Notes: generated by a model from the sequence alone, not told the origin. Positions 21,379 through 30,749 are shown, counted from the stretch's first letter. The stretch is 64,000 bases of DNA from Pseudomonas sp. 31-12 (GCF_003151075.1 NZ_CP029482.1:6416001-6480000); one strand, 5' to 3'. A program made the numbers and translations.

Positions 21379-21504
21379 GTGGGAGCGGGTCTGTGTGGCG
21401 AGGGAGCTTGCTCCCGCTCGACTGCGAAGCAGTCGCAAAGCTTTGGGGTCGCTGCGCGACCCAGCGGGAGCAAGCTCCCTCTCCACACAAACCCGCTCCC
21501 ACAC
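21379..21504. repeat. Nested composite palindrome between ahcY and metF
   Basis: The outer arms are GTGGGAGCGGGT (first repeat family), and immediately inside them are TGTGTGG(C/A)GAGGGAGCTTGC arms (second family). An inner TGCGAAGCAGTCGC block and its partial complement lie around the centre. Nearly the whole 126 bases is self-complementary. Confidence 0.85.
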
Positions 21505-21547
21505 GGGATATGCAAGCCTCTGGCTTCCCGTTTTCAAGGGTATTCCC

Positions 21548-22393
21548 ATGTCCCAAGACCGTCGCTACAGCTTCGAGTTCTTCCCTACGAAGACCGACGC
21601 TGGGCATGAAAAGCTACTCGCCACTGCCCGTCAGCTGGCCACGTACAACCCCGATTTCTTTTCCTGCACCTACGGCGCTGGCGGTTCGACCCGTGATCGC
21701 ACGCTCAATACCGTGTTGCAGCTCGAAAGCGAAGTCAAAGTCCCGGCTGCACCGCATTTGTCCTGCGTTGGCGACAGCAAGGACGACCTGCGCGGCCTGC
21801 TGACTCAATACAAGGCAGCTGGCATCAAGCGTATCGTTGCCCTGCGCGGTGACCTGCCTTCGGGCATGGGCATGGCCAGCGGCGAATTGCGCCACGCCAA
21901 CGACCTGGTTCAATTCATTCGTGAAGAAACCGGCGATCATTTCCACATCGAAGTCGCTGCTTATCCGGAGATGCATCCGCAAGCGCGCAATTTCGAAGAC
22001 GATCTGAACAACTTCGTGCGCAAGGCCAACGCTGGCGCCGACAGTGCGATCACCCAGTACTTCTTCAACGCCGACAGCTACTTCTACTTCGTCGAGCGTG
22101 TGCGGGCGATGGGCGTGAACATCCCGATCGTGCCGGGGATCATGCCGATCACCAACTACAGCAAGCTCGCGCGCTTCTCCGACGCTTGCGGTGCGGAAAT
22201 CCCGCGCTGGATCCGCAAGCAGCTGGAAGCCTACGGCGACGACACCCAGAGCATTCAAGGCTTTGGTGAGCAAGTCATCACCGAAATGTGCGATCGCCTG
22301 CTGCAAGGTGGCGCGCCGGGGCTGCACTTCTACACACTGAACCAGGCTGAAGCGAGCCTCGCGGTGTGGAACAACCTGAAGCTGCCTCGTTAA
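21548..22393 (+). CDS. metF: 5,10-methylenetetrahydrofolate reductase
   Basis: FAD enzyme that reduces 5,10-methylene-THF to 5-methyl-THF, the methyl donor for homocysteine remethylation. The 281 residues begin MSQDRRYSFEFFPTKT and contain the TYGAGGSTRDRT motif, ALRGDLPSG, and the TQYFFNADSYFYFVERV segment. Length is standard. It follows ahcY by about 190 bases, mostly the nested palindrome, and reads in the same direction, so the SAH riboswitch probably governs both. The pair recycles homocysteine to methionine, feeding MetK. Confidence 0.97.
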   Translation: MSQDRRYSFEFFPTKTDAGHEKLLATARQLATYNPDFFSCTYGAGGSTRDRTLNTVLQLESEVKVPAAPHLSCVGDSKDDLRGLLTQYKAAGIKRIVALRGDLPSGMGMASGELRHANDLVQFIREETGDHFHIEVAAYPEMHPQARNFEDDLNNFVRKANAGADSAITQYFFNADSYFYFVERVRAMGVNIPIVPGIMPITNYSKLARFSDACGAEIPRWIRKQLEAYGDDTQSIQGFGEQVITEMCDRLLQGGAPGLHFYTLNQAEASLAVWNNLKLPR

Positions 22394-22407
22394 AAGCAAG
22401 ATCAAGA

Positions 22408-22493
22408 GATCGCAGCCTCGTTTCACTCGACAGCTCCTACAAGGGAATACGTACTCTATAGGAGCTGTCGAGTGAAACGAGGCTGCGATCTTT
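22408..22493. repeat. Inverted repeat, CTGTCGAGTGAAACGAGG family
   Basis: Arms GATCGCAGCCTCGTTTCACT and its complement flank about 30 bases after metF. The same element is at 9689-9757; the arms are almost identical and the centres differ. It may serve as a terminator-like structure, as the right arm ends in CTTTTG. Confidence 0.85.
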
Positions 22494-22568
22494 TGCGTTT
22501 AACGCCCGAACCAGAGCTTCTGGATCCGGTTTCTGGCTCTTTATGATTTCTCGTCGTAATCTCAAGCC

Positions 22569-23384
22569 ATGCCCCTGATCGCACAGTTATTCACCGTGTT
22601 TCTTTTCTCTTGCCTGAGCTTTGCCGCCCGGGGCGAGAAGCTGCGCATTGTCACCGAGCCGTGGGCGCCGTACGTCTATGAGCAAGACGGCAAATCCCTG
22701 GGCCTGGATTACGAAACCACGGCGATCGTGTTCAAACGTCTGGGGATTGAAGTGGACTGGCAGTTCCTGCCATGGAAACGCTGCCTGTCAATGCTTGAAA
22801 CGGGTCAGGCGGATGGCGCGCTGGATATTTTTCACAGTGATGAACGCGACGCCACGTTGCTCTACCCCAGCGAACCGCTGTCAGATGTCGAGTTCGTGAT
22901 GTTCTACGCCAACGAGCGCCCCCATCCCTTCCGCACCCTGGACGACCTGAAAGGCCTGACCGTCGGCACTTCGCCAGGCTACCTCTACAGCAAGGATTTC
23001 AGCGATTCGACCCTGTTCACCCGGGAGCCGGCGCCGACCCACGAAGCCAATTTCGGCAAACTGGTACGCGGGCGGATCGACCTGTTGATCACCGATCGCC
23101 GGGTCGGCCAGCATTTGCTCGACGAATTGGGCATCCGCGACAAGATCACTGAAAACCCGACAGTCATCAGCCATCAGAGCCAGTTTTTGGCGGTACGCCG
23201 TAATGCGGGCATGGATTTACTGGTGCAGCGTTTCGGTGCCGAGCTCAAGCGCTTCAAGCGCGAGCCCGCCTACGCTGAGCTGAGCGCCCGTTATGGCGCG
23301 GGGCCCGGCACCGGAGGGCAACCCACCGCCACCACCACCGCCACCGTAAAAACCGTTGAGCAGCAGGAAAGCGGCGCGCAGTGA
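22569..23384 (+). CDS. Periplasmic solute-binding protein, family 3
   Basis: A 271-residue exported protein: signal peptide 1-22 (MPLIAQLFTVFLFSCLSFAARG) then an SBP_bac_3 fold starting EKLRIVTEPWAPYVYEQDGKSLG. The WAPY and LGLDYETTAIVFKRLGI segments are usual for polar-amino-acid-type binding proteins. No permease or ATPase gene is adjacent, so it may be an orphan binding protein or a sensor-like member. The C terminus is an unusual Gly/Thr/Ala-rich tail (TATTTATVKTVE). The ligand is unknown. The ribosome site is weak. Confidence 0.82.
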   Translation: MPLIAQLFTVFLFSCLSFAARGEKLRIVTEPWAPYVYEQDGKSLGLDYETTAIVFKRLGIEVDWQFLPWKRCLSMLETGQADGALDIFHSDERDATLLYPSEPLSDVEFVMFYANERPHPFRTLDDLKGLTVGTSPGYLYSKDFSDSTLFTREPAPTHEANFGKLVRGRIDLLITDRRVGQHLLDELGIRDKITENPTVISHQSQFLAVRRNAGMDLLVQRFGAELKRFKREPAYAELSARYGAGPGTGGQPTATTTATVKTVEQQESGAQ

Positions 23385-23390
23385 TTGCTC

Positions 23391-23399
23391 TGTTATACT
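23391..23399 (+). promoter_or_regulatory. Extended -10 promoter upstream of rhlE
   Basis: TGTTATACT matches an extended -10 element (TGn plus TATACT at 23394-23399) just after the preceding stop codon. Transcription from near 23406 would give rhlE a leader of about 200 bases (to 23606) with no other gene in it. No good -35 is visible. Confidence 0.45.
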
Positions 23400-23606
23400 C
23401 CGGCGTTCCCGCCAGGCTCACGCCCGGACGCTCGGACTTGTTCAAGGCATCTCGATCCGCTACAGCGCAGCTTTCCAGCCCGCGCGAGCGCTCCAGACGA
23501 GCTTTCAAGGCCCAGCAGGACCGGACGGGATTGCGTTCCTCTTAAACGCCATTCGCGCCAGGCAAGACTCCCATTGGGCCAAGCCCTAACTAAAACAGGA
23601 TTACTC

Positions 23607-25481
23607 ATGTCCTTTGCTTCCCTCGGTCTCTCCGAGGCTTTAGTCCGCGCCATCGAGGCAGCGGGCTATACCGAGCCTACTCCGGTGCAACAGCGGGCTA
23701 TCCCCGCCGTGTTGCAAGGTCGCGACCTGATGGTCGCGGCACAGACAGGTACTGGTAAAACCGGCGGCTTCGCCCTTCCGATTCTGGAGCGGTTGTTCCC
23801 CAATGGTCACCCGGACAAATCCCAGCGTCACGGCCCGCGCCAACCGCGCGTACTGGTCCTGACCCCTACCCGCGAACTCGCGGCTCAAGTCCACGAGAGC
23901 TTCAAGGTCTATGCCCGTGACCTGAAGTTCGTCAGCGCCTGCATCTTCGGCGGCGTCGGCATGAACCCGCAGGTTCAGGCCATGTCCCGCGGTGTTGACG
24001 TGCTGGTGGCCTGCCCCGGCCGCCTGCTCGACCTCGCCGGTCAAGGCAGCGTCGATCTGTCCCACGTGGAAATCCTCGTGCTGGACGAAGCCGACCGCAT
24101 GCTCGACATGGGCTTTGTCCATGACGTGAAGAAAGTCCTGGCTCGTCTGCCGAGCAAACGCCAGAACCTGCTGTTCTCGGCGACGTTCTCCAAAGACATC
24201 ACCGACCTCGCCGGCAAACTGCTGCACAACCCGGAACGCATCGAAGTCACGCCGCCGAACACCACGGTCGAGCGCATCGAGCAACGCGTCTTCCGCCTGC
24301 CAGCCAACCACAAGCGTTCGCTGCTGGCGCACTTGATCACCGCTGGCGCCTGGGAACAGGTCCTGGTGTTCACCCGCACCAAGCACGGCGCCAACCGTCT
24401 GGCCGAGTACCTGGACAAACACGGCCTCAGCGCCGTCGCGATCCACGGTAACAAGAGCCAGAACGCCCGCACCAAAGCCCTGGCCGACTTCAAGGCCGGT
24501 GAAGTGCGCATCCTCGTCGCCACCGACATCGCCGCTCGCGGCCTCGACATCGACCAGTTGCCACACGTGGTCAACTTCGAACTGCCGAACGTCGACGAAG
24601 ATTACGTTCACCGTATCGGCCGTACCGGCCGTGCCGGTCGTTCGGGCGAGGCGATCTCACTGGTCGCTCCGGACGAAGAAAAGCTGCTGAAAAGCATCGA
24701 GCGCATGACCAAGCAGAAGATTGCCGACGGCAACCTGATGGGCTTCGATTCCAGCGCTGTAGAAGCCGAGAAACCGGAAGTCCGTGAGCGTCCGGATGTG
24801 CGTAACCCGCGCAACCCACGTGGCCCGCGCGGCGACGGTCCGAACGGCACTGGCGGTGGCGGCGGTCGTAAAGACAAGGGCAAGGACAAGGGCGGCAAGG
24901 AAAAAGCGCCTGCCACTGGCCGAGGCGATCGCCCGGCCCGTGAACACAAGCCGCGCGAAGGTACCCCGGCTCGCGAACAACAGCGTCCAGCGCCACGTGC
25001 TGCTGCTGATCGTGCTCCGGACGAGTTCCTGGACGACGACATCGATAACTTCGGTAACCGCGTCGACTATGTGCCTCAAGCCAAACCGGCTCAGGGCCGT
25101 GGCCGCCGTCCGGGTGCTCCGGCACAAGGCACGGCAGCGGGCGCTGGTGCTCCACGCACTGGCGGCAAGCCTCAGGGTCGCCAAAGCGGTCCGCGCAGCA
25201 GCGACGGCGCCACCACCGGCACGCCACCGGCCAAGCGCAGTGGCCCACGCAACGGCGCTCCACGTGACGGCCAGGCCCGTCGCGAAGAGTCGCGCAACCG
25301 CCGTCCGGCCCGTGACGAACAGCCGCGTTCCGAACCTGCCGTGCAAAACCCGCGCGGCCCGGCTCCGAAGATCATTCACAAGGAGTCGAAAACCGATCGT
25401 TTCCCGACTCCAGAGCAACTTGATCAACTGCCAGGCCGTCCGCGTGGTGAGAAGCCAGCGTTGCTGACCCGCAACCGCTGA
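23607..25481 (+). CDS. rhlE: DEAD-box ATP-dependent RNA helicase RhlE
   Basis: RNA-remodelling helicase of 624 residues. Motifs in order are the Q motif ([14 protein letters not shown], 20-33), Walker A AQTGTGKT (45-52), PTRELA (87-92), DEAD (160-163), SAT near 191, and [11 protein letters not shown] near 335. The C-terminal 230 residues are a long low-complexity Arg/Gly/Pro/Lys-rich tail ([20 protein letters not shown] and many RDG/RPA repeats), probably an RNA-binding disordered region. The tail is long for RhlE. The open frame extends upstream to 23385, but AGGA before the ATG at 23607 and the Q-motif spacing fix the start. Likely roles are RNA degradation and cold adaptation. Confidence 0.93.
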   Translation: MSFASLGLSEALVRAIEAAGYTEPTPVQQRAIPAVLQGRDLMVAAQTGTGKTGGFALPILERLFPNGHPDKSQRHGPRQPRVLVLTPTRELAAQVHESFKVYARDLKFVSACIFGGVGMNPQVQAMSRGVDVLVACPGRLLDLAGQGSVDLSHVEILVLDEADRMLDMGFVHDVKKVLARLPSKRQNLLFSATFSKDITDLAGKLLHNPERIEVTPPNTTVERIEQRVFRLPANHKRSLLAHLITAGAWEQVLVFTRTKHGANRLAEYLDKHGLSAVAIHGNKSQNARTKALADFKAGEVRILVATDIAARGLDIDQLPHVVNFELPNVDEDYVHRIGRTGRAGRSGEAISLVAPDEEKLLKSIERMTKQKIADGNLMGFDSSAVEAEKPEVRERPDVRNPRNPRGPRGDGPNGTGGGGGRKDKGKDKGGKEKAPATGRGDRPAREHKPREGTPAREQQRPAPRAAADRAPDEFLDDDIDNFGNRVDYVPQAKPAQGRGRRPGAPAQGTAAGAGAPRTGGKPQGRQSGPRSSDGATTGTPPAKRSGPRNGAPRDGQARREESRNRRPARDEQPRSEPAVQNPRGPAPKIIHKESKTDRFPTPEQLDQLPGRPRGEKPALLTRNR

Positions 25482-25496
25482 TTTAGCACTGCAACG

Positions 25497-25531
25497 AAAA
25501 TGCCCCGGATCGCGAGATCCGGGGCATTTTT
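25497..25531 (+). terminator. rhlE terminator
   Basis: An 11-base-pair stem TGCCCCGGATC with its complement and a GCGA loop is preceded by AAAA and followed by TTTTTG, 15 bases past the rhlE stop codon. Confidence 0.92.
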
Positions 25532-25573
25532 GTTTTCTGAGGGTGAGCACAAATCCTCAACTCACTAATGAAC

Positions 25574-25670
25574 CCCTTGTGGGAGCGGGCTTGCTCGCGA
25601 AGGCCGTGTCAGTCGACATCAATGTTGAATGACACACCGCATTCGCGAGCAAGCCCGCCCCCACAGGGGA
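25574..25670. repeat. REP-type palindrome pair
   Basis: Facing CCTTGTGGGAGCGGGCTTGC units are separated by about 40 bases, between the terminators of two convergent genes. Confidence 0.85.
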
Positions 25671-25703
25671 TCTGTGGTGTCCCTTTCCAATTGTGCCAGG
25701 CAA

Positions 25704-25741
25704 TAAAAAACGCCCCCGACCATAAGGCCGGGGGCGTTTTT
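25704..25741 (-). terminator. yceI terminator
   Basis: The stem ACGCCCCCG with its complement is flanked by A-runs on the left and T-runs on the right, so it can stop transcription from both sides. It lies 15 bases past the minus-strand yceI-like gene. Confidence 0.9.
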
Positions 25742-25756
25742 GTGTCAGCGCGAAAA

Positions 25757-26341
25757 TTACTTCGCTTTCACACCTTCAAACGAAACGTACAGCTCGACCG
25801 CGTCGGACGCTGGGCCCAGGTCTTTCTGCTTGCCGAAATCGGAACGCTTGATGCTGGTAGTACCTTCGAAGCCGGCACGGTAGCCGCCCCATGGATCCTT
25901 GCCTTCGCCCAGGAAAGTAGCCTTGACCACCACTGGTTTGGTCACGCCAAGGATGGTCAGGTCGCCGGTCACGTCGGCAGTGTCTTTGCCAGCGGCGTTT
26001 TTACCGGTGGATTTGACGCTGGTGGAGACGAACTTGGCTTTGGAGCCGTTCAGGAAGTCTTTGCTGGCGATGTGCTTGTCGCGCTCGGCATGGTTGGTGA
26101 ACACGCTGGCGGTGTTCACGTTGAACTCGATCTTGCTGTCTTCAGGCTTGGCAGCGTCGAAGCTGAACGTGCCGTCGATGTCCTTGAAGGTACCGGTGAT
26201 GTAGCTGTAGCCCAGGTGGCTGATCTTGAAGTCAACGAAGGCGTGCTGGCCTTCCTTGTCGACGACGTAGTCAGCCGCCATCACATTGGCGGACAACAGA
26301 GCAGAACCGATTGCCAGAGCAGCGAGTGTTTTTTTCAACAT
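25757..26341 (-). CDS. YceI family periplasmic protein
   Basis: A 194-residue exported protein with a signal peptide ending VMAADY (cleavage about residue 22). The YceI lipocalin-like barrel is evident: [34 protein letters not shown] and [15 protein letters not shown]. Such proteins bind polyisoprenoid or amphiphilic molecules, and in some bacteria respond to acid or osmotic stress. The gene follows a cytochrome b561 gene by 32 bases on the same strand; this cytochrome b561-yceI pairing is common, suggesting a membrane electron-transfer link to quinones. Confidence 0.93.
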   Translation of the reverse strand: MLKKTLAALAIGSALLSANVMAADYVVDKEGQHAFVDFKISHLGYSYITGTFKDIDGTFSFDAAKPEDSKIEFNVNTASVFTNHAERDKHIASKDFLNGSKAKFVSTSVKSTGKNAAGKDTADVTGDLTILGVTKPVVVKATFLGEGKDPWGGYRAGFEGTTSIKRSDFGKQKDLGPASDAVELYVSFEGVKAK

Positions 26342-26373
26342 GCTTTCTATTCCTTTGGAGTCGAGGTTGAACT

Positions 26374-26925
26374 TCAGGCTTTGCGACCCAGCATTCGAGT
26401 GAGGGTCGAATCACGATCGATAAAGTGGTGCTTCAATGCTGCCAACGCATGGAGACCGGAAAAAATTACCAGCGCCCACGCCAGATACAGATGAATCACA
26501 CCGGCGGTGTCTGCCTGGTCCGGTAGTCCGGAAACCAGCGCAGGAACTTCAAACAGGCCAAACACCGAAATCCCGACACCGTCTGCGGTGGAAATCAGGT
26601 ATCCGGCAATCATCACAGCAAACAGACTGAGGTACAGGAACGAATGACCGAACTTGGCGCCAAGACGCGTCATGCGGCTATACGTTTCCAGTGTCGGCGG
26701 TGGCGGGCTGACAACGCGCCACAACACCCGAAGGACCATGACGGCCAACAACACCAGGCCAATGCTCTTGTGCAATTCCGGCGCGTCTTTGCGCCAGGTG
26801 CTGTAGTAGTCGAGACCGACCATCCACAAGCCCAACGCAAACAAACCAACGACCGCCAGCGCCACGCCCCAATGCATGAAGATGCTGACCCAACCGTAGC
26901 GGGAAGAAGAGTTACGTAGCTGCAT
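26374..26925 (-). CDS. Cytochrome b561 (CybB-like)
   Basis: A 183-residue di-heme b-type membrane cytochrome with four helices. Histidine candidates for heme are in [12 protein letters not shown] (His18), [21 protein letters not shown] and [22 protein letters not shown], the standard cytochrome b561 layout. It probably transfers electrons from quinol to a periplasmic partner. The downstream yceI-like gene is likely co-transcribed. The upstream 264-base gap is AT-rich and contains the inverted repeat noted at 27074-27139. Confidence 0.9.
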   Translation of the reverse strand: MQLRNSSSRYGWVSIFMHWGVALAVVGLFALGLWMVGLDYYSTWRKDAPELHKSIGLVLLAVMVLRVLWRVVSPPPPTLETYSRMTRLGAKFGHSFLYLSLFAVMIAGYLISTADGVGISVFGLFEVPALVSGLPDQADTAGVIHLYLAWALVIFSGLHALAALKHHFIDRDSTLTRMLGRKA

Positions 26926-27073
26926 TGCCCAAATCCTGTGAGAACTGCGACCAAGACTATCGACTTATCTATCGAATTAAAGCGGAAAATTTTGCTTTGA
27001 AATATCGAGAAATACGATCAAGAGTCTGAAATAGATCAGTTAAGGAAAGATTAAAGACCAATGTGTGAGAAAA

Positions 27074-27139
27074 AATGAAGGCAACCAAGGAACACCTGCG
27101 CCACAGGATTTATTCGATTCTTGTGATTGGTTTCCTTCA
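27074..27139. repeat. Short spaced inverted repeat
   Basis: TGAAGGCAACCAA near 27075 and TTGGTTTCCTTCA near 27127-27139 are complementary at 12 of 13 positions with about 40 bases between. It lies in the promoter-side region of cytochrome b561. It could be an operator pair or a hairpin; the function is unknown. Confidence 0.4.
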
Positions 27140-27142
27140 GGC

Positions 27143-27176
27143 ATAAAAAAACGCGGCATTTCTACCGCGTTTCTTT
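27143..27176 (-). terminator. Terminator after the amine oxidase gene
   Basis: The stem AAACGCGG (27149-27156) with CCGCGTTT (27165-27172) is preceded by a long A-run that reads as U-tract on the minus strand, 14 bases past the amine oxidase stop codon. Confidence 0.85.
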
Positions 27177-27189
27177 GAGTGCCAAAAGC

Positions 27190-28941
27190 TTACTGGGCTT
27201 TGGTTTCCGTTGCCGGGGTTGTAGAAGTTTTTGCCGCTGGTTTCTTCGCGGTTTCAGCCTTCTTCGCCGGGGCTTTGGCCGGAGCCTTTTTGGCTTCGGT
27301 CTTGGCAGCAGGCTTTTTCACCGGGGCTTTCTTGGCCGGCTCGGCTTTCGCTGGAACCACTGGCTTAGGCGCTTCAACCGGTGCAGGTGCTGGAGTCGGC
27401 GCTGGAGCCGGTGTCGGAGCGACTGGAGCCACTGGCTCTGGCGCCTTGACCGGTGCCGGCTTGTCATCCGAACCACCGAACAGGTTGGTGAAGAAGTTAC
27501 CTTTCTTCGCCGCCACCGCACCCGTCGCTACAGCGGTCGCTGCCGGCACAACCTTCGCAGGCTCAAACGATTTGCCCGCCGCCAGGTCTTCAACCTGACT
27601 GGCCGCGCGCTGACCGGTGCGCAATGCGCCTTCCAGTGTGCCCGGGTACAAGGTGTCGGTGTGCTCGCCAGCGAACGCTACGCGCTGCAGCGGACGTTCC
27701 CACAAGCGCCAGTACTTGCTGATCTGGCCCGGGCCGAAGGCCAGGTAAGCGCCGCCCATCGACGGGTCGGTGCTGTAGCGGCGGATTTCATAACCGGTGA
27801 ACGAACCGCGCGCCTGTGGATAAAACGCGTGCAGACGGATCAGCACCTGGTCGACCATCTGCTTGTCGCCGAACGCCTGCATGACACGCGCGTTGTCGCC
27901 GGACAGGTTGATCACCACATTGGCGCCGCCCTTCAGCGCCGGCTCGACCCACAACATGCCCAGGCCGGTGTTGCTGTAGATCTCGCCGGACATGCGCGCC
28001 TTGCTTTCCCATACCGGCGTCTTGAACTTCAGCATGATCTGGTCACGCCAGCCGTAGTTGGTGCCTTTGATGGCGCCCAGGTGCTGGGCATCCAGCGCCG
28101 GGATCATCTGGATCTTGTTCAGGGCGCGCAACGGCACGGCCACCACCACGTAGTCAGCCTGATAGCCGACGCTGCCGACTTTGACGGTCACGCCGTCCTT
28201 GTCCTGGTTGATGGACGACACCGGGGAACTGGTCTTGATGGTTTTCAGCTGTTTGACGAAAGCCTGGGCCAACACCGGGCTGCCGCCGAGCAGGCGCGAA
28301 GCGCGCAGGTCACGGTCGGAGACGCCACGGTAAACACGGCTTTGCTGTGCGAAATACAGCAGCGACAGGCGCGAAGGTTCGTCGTAACGGGTACGAATCT
28401 GCTGGTTCACCAACTGACGTGCCGTGGCTGGCAAGGTCAGACGGTCAAGCCAGTTGGAGACGTTGATCTGATCCAGAGCGTGCAGCGTACTGTTGGCCGC
28501 CGGGTTCTGCGGATCCTCGATCGAACGCGCCAGATCATCCACGGTCTTTTCGTAGCGCTTGAGCGCTTCGGCGGTGGCCGGCTCCTTGGTGGCCAGATCG
28601 GCAGCGGTGTAATACACGCCATCGATCAGGTAGCTCGGGACACGCACGAATTCAGGGGCTGGCGTGGTGCTCAGCTTGAAGGTCGAGACGTATTTGTTCA
28701 GCACCGGCTGGGTCTTGTCGTTGCCGATCCACTCGCTGGTGGCCATGCCGGAGCGACCGCCCAGGCTCGGCTTGGCTTCCAGCAGGGTCACCTGCCAGCC
28801 TTTGTTCTGCAGTTCGTAAGCCGCCGTCAGGCCCGAGAGCCCGCCGCCGATCACGATCGCCGTTTTATCCTTGGCCAGCGCAGACACGCTGAACAGCCCC
28901 AACATCACCAGCGCACAGGCGCGCAGCCAACCAGCAGACAT
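27190..28941 (-). CDS. Flavin amine oxidase with basic Ala/Pro/Lys tail
   Basis: A 583-residue exported flavoprotein. A signal peptide (1-23, ending SALAK) precedes the FAD motif AIVIGGGLSGLTAAYELQ and LLEAKPSLGGRSG. The catalytic domain of the monoamine-oxidase family continues to the C-terminal FAD segment VAFAGEHTDTLYPGTLEGALRTGQRAA near 440. After a short linker the last 110 residues are low-complexity repeats of PAPAPTP and KKAPAKAPAKKAE type, like the tails of AlgP and histone-H1-like proteins. The substrate is unknown. The tail could bind nucleic acid or the cell wall, which would be odd in an exported oxidase. It is divergent from bioA. Confidence 0.82.
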   Translation of the reverse strand: MSAGWLRACALVMLGLFSVSALAKDKTAIVIGGGLSGLTAAYELQNKGWQVTLLEAKPSLGGRSGMATSEWIGNDKTQPVLNKYVSTFKLSTTPAPEFVRVPSYLIDGVYYTAADLATKEPATAEALKRYEKTVDDLARSIEDPQNPAANSTLHALDQINVSNWLDRLTLPATARQLVNQQIRTRYDEPSRLSLLYFAQQSRVYRGVSDRDLRASRLLGGSPVLAQAFVKQLKTIKTSSPVSSINQDKDGVTVKVGSVGYQADYVVVAVPLRALNKIQMIPALDAQHLGAIKGTNYGWRDQIMLKFKTPVWESKARMSGEIYSNTGLGMLWVEPALKGGANVVINLSGDNARVMQAFGDKQMVDQVLIRLHAFYPQARGSFTGYEIRRYSTDPSMGGAYLAFGPGQISKYWRLWERPLQRVAFAGEHTDTLYPGTLEGALRTGQRAASQVEDLAAGKSFEPAKVVPAATAVATGAVAAKKGNFFTNLFGGSDDKPAPVKAPEPVAPVAPTPAPAPTPAPAPVEAPKPVVPAKAEPAKKAPVKKPAAKTEAKKAPAKAPAKKAETAKKPAAKTSTTPATETKAQ

Positions 28942-29163
28942 TCAGCGAACTCCGGAAATACACGAGAAAATAGCGGTTTCACGAGTCAGACGACTCAAAG
29001 AACCGCGAAGAATACGTTAGCCATCAAAAGGCCGCCAGCGACGTCTATCGACCTATACAAAGTAGCTCAATCGACACAATGGGTTGTCCCCGTGCGATGC
29101 ATTGCATAGGCTTGCGCGATTGTTTGCCCGCGAAACCAGCGAGCCGCCTCGAGGAGACTGAAC

Positions 29164-30570
29164 ATGGGCCTGAATAACCAGTGGATGCAACGCGATCTCG
29201 CGGTGTTGTGGCATCCCTGCACCCAGATGAAAGACCACGAACAGCTGCCGCTGATCCCGATCAAGCGCGGTGAAGGCGTGTGGCTGGAAGACTTCGAAGG
29301 CAAACGCTACCTCGACGCCGTCAGCTCCTGGTGGGTCAACGTTTTTGGCCACGCCAACCCGCGCATCAACCAGCGCATCAAGGACCAGGTTGATCAGCTG
29401 GAGCACGTGATCCTCGCCGGGTTCAGCCATCAACCGGTGATCGAGTTGTCCGAGCGTCTGGTGAAGATGACGCCGGAAGGCCTGACCCGGTGCTTCTACG
29501 CCGACAACGGTTCGTCCTGCATCGAAGTCGCGCTGAAGATGAGCTTTCACTACTGGCTCAACCGCGGCCAGCCGAACAAGAAACGCTTTGTCACCCTGAC
29601 CAACAGCTACCACGGCGAAACCATGGCGGCGATGTCGGTGGGCGACGTGCCGCTGTTCACCGAAACCTACAAGGCGCTGCTGCTGGACACCATCAAGGTG
29701 CCGAGCCCCGATTGCTACCTGCGCCCGGAAGGCATGAGCTGGGAAGAACACTCGCGCAACATGTTCGCCGCCATGGAACAGACGCTGGCCGAGAATCACG
29801 ACACCGTCGCGGCAGTGATCGTCGAACCGTTGATCCAGGGCGCCGGCGGCATGCGCATGTACCACCCGGTGTACCTCAAATTGCTACGCGAAGCCTGCGA
29901 CCGCTACGGCGTGCATCTGATTCACGACGAAATCGCCGTCGGCTTCGGCCGCACCGGGACCATGTTTGCCTGTGAGCAGGCCGGCATCCGCCCGGACTTC
30001 CTCTGCCTGTCCAAGGCCCTGACTGGCGGTTACCTGCCGCTGGCGGCGTGCGTGACCACCGAAGATGTCTACAGCGCTTTCTACGACGACTACCCGACCC
30101 TGCGCGCCTTCCTGCATTCGCACAGCTACACCGGCAACCCGCTGGCGTGCGCGGCGGCGTTGGCGACGCTGGATATCTTCGAAGAAGACAACGTCATCGA
30201 GAACAACAAGGCATTGGCTCAGCGCATGGCCTCTGCCACTGCGCACCTGGTCGATCATCCGAACGTTTCGGAAGTGCGCCAGACGGGCATGGTGCTGGCC
30301 ATCGAGATGGTCAAGGACAAGGCGACGAAAGAAGCCTATCCGTGGCAGGAACGTCGCGGTTTGAAGGTGTTCCAGCATGCGCTGGAGCGTGGTGCTTTAC
30401 TTCGTCCGTTGGGCAGCGTGGTGTACTTCCTGCCGCCGTACGTGATTACGCCGGAGCAAATCGATTTCCTGGCGGAAGTGGCCAGCGAAGGCATCGACAT
30501 CGCGACCCGTGACAGCGTCAGCGTGTCGGTACCGAAAGACTTCCACCCCGGCTTCCGCGATCCGGGCTAA
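29164..30570 (+). CDS. bioA: Adenosylmethionine-8-amino-7-oxononanoate aminotransferase
   Basis: Pyridoxal-phosphate enzyme that uses S-adenosylmethionine as amino donor to make 7,8-diaminopelargonic acid in biotin synthesis. The 468 residues begin with the BioA signature LWHPCTQMKDHE and contain SSWWVNVFGH, a YHGETMAAMSVGD segment and the catalytic lysine in LCLSKALTGGYLPLA (Lys284). GAGGAGACTG precedes the ATG. As usual in pseudomonads it lies away from the bioBFHCD cluster. rsmE follows about 180 bases downstream. Confidence 0.95.
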   Translation: MGLNNQWMQRDLAVLWHPCTQMKDHEQLPLIPIKRGEGVWLEDFEGKRYLDAVSSWWVNVFGHANPRINQRIKDQVDQLEHVILAGFSHQPVIELSERLVKMTPEGLTRCFYADNGSSCIEVALKMSFHYWLNRGQPNKKRFVTLTNSYHGETMAAMSVGDVPLFTETYKALLLDTIKVPSPDCYLRPEGMSWEEHSRNMFAAMEQTLAENHDTVAAVIVEPLIQGAGGMRMYHPVYLKLLREACDRYGVHLIHDEIAVGFGRTGTMFACEQAGIRPDFLCLSKALTGGYLPLAACVTTEDVYSAFYDDYPTLRAFLHSHSYTGNPLACAAALATLDIFEEDNVIENNKALAQRMASATAHLVDHPNVSEVRQTGMVLAIEMVKDKATKEAYPWQERRGLKVFQHALERGALLRPLGSVVYFLPPYVITPEQIDFLAEVASEGIDIATRDSVSVSVPKDFHPGFRDPG

Positions 30571-30606
30571 AGACCCATGCAGTTCCCCTGTTGTGAGGGG
30601 ATTTAT

Positions 30607-30698
30607 TGTGGTGAGGGGATTTATACCCGTTGGGCTGCGAAGCGGCCCCAAAAATGGGACTGCTGCGCAGTCCAACGGGGATAAATCCCCTCGTCACA
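30607..30698. repeat. Palindromic repeat, GAGGGGATTTAT family
   Basis: Arms TGTGGTGAGGGGATTTATAC/CCC and their complement flank an inner TGGGCTGCGAAGCGGCC/CTGCGCAGTCCA stem. It has the same layout as the GAGGGAGCTTGCTCCC repeats but with GGATTTATCC at the tip. It lies between bioA and rsmE. Confidence 0.85.
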
Positions 30699-30749
30699 AA
30701 TAGTCAGCAGCCACAAAAGCAACTCCGATCCAATTTTTCGAGACCCAGC

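Noticed and set aside
22569..23384. Reading the solute-binding protein as part of an ABC operon with rhlE
   Set aside because: No permease or ATPase follows, and a promoter element and leader separate it from rhlE.
27127..29109. Plus-strand open frame of 660 codons over the amine oxidase
   Set aside because: Complement of the repetitive tail and flavin domain. The apparent repeats in it are the mirror of the Ala/Pro/Lys tail.
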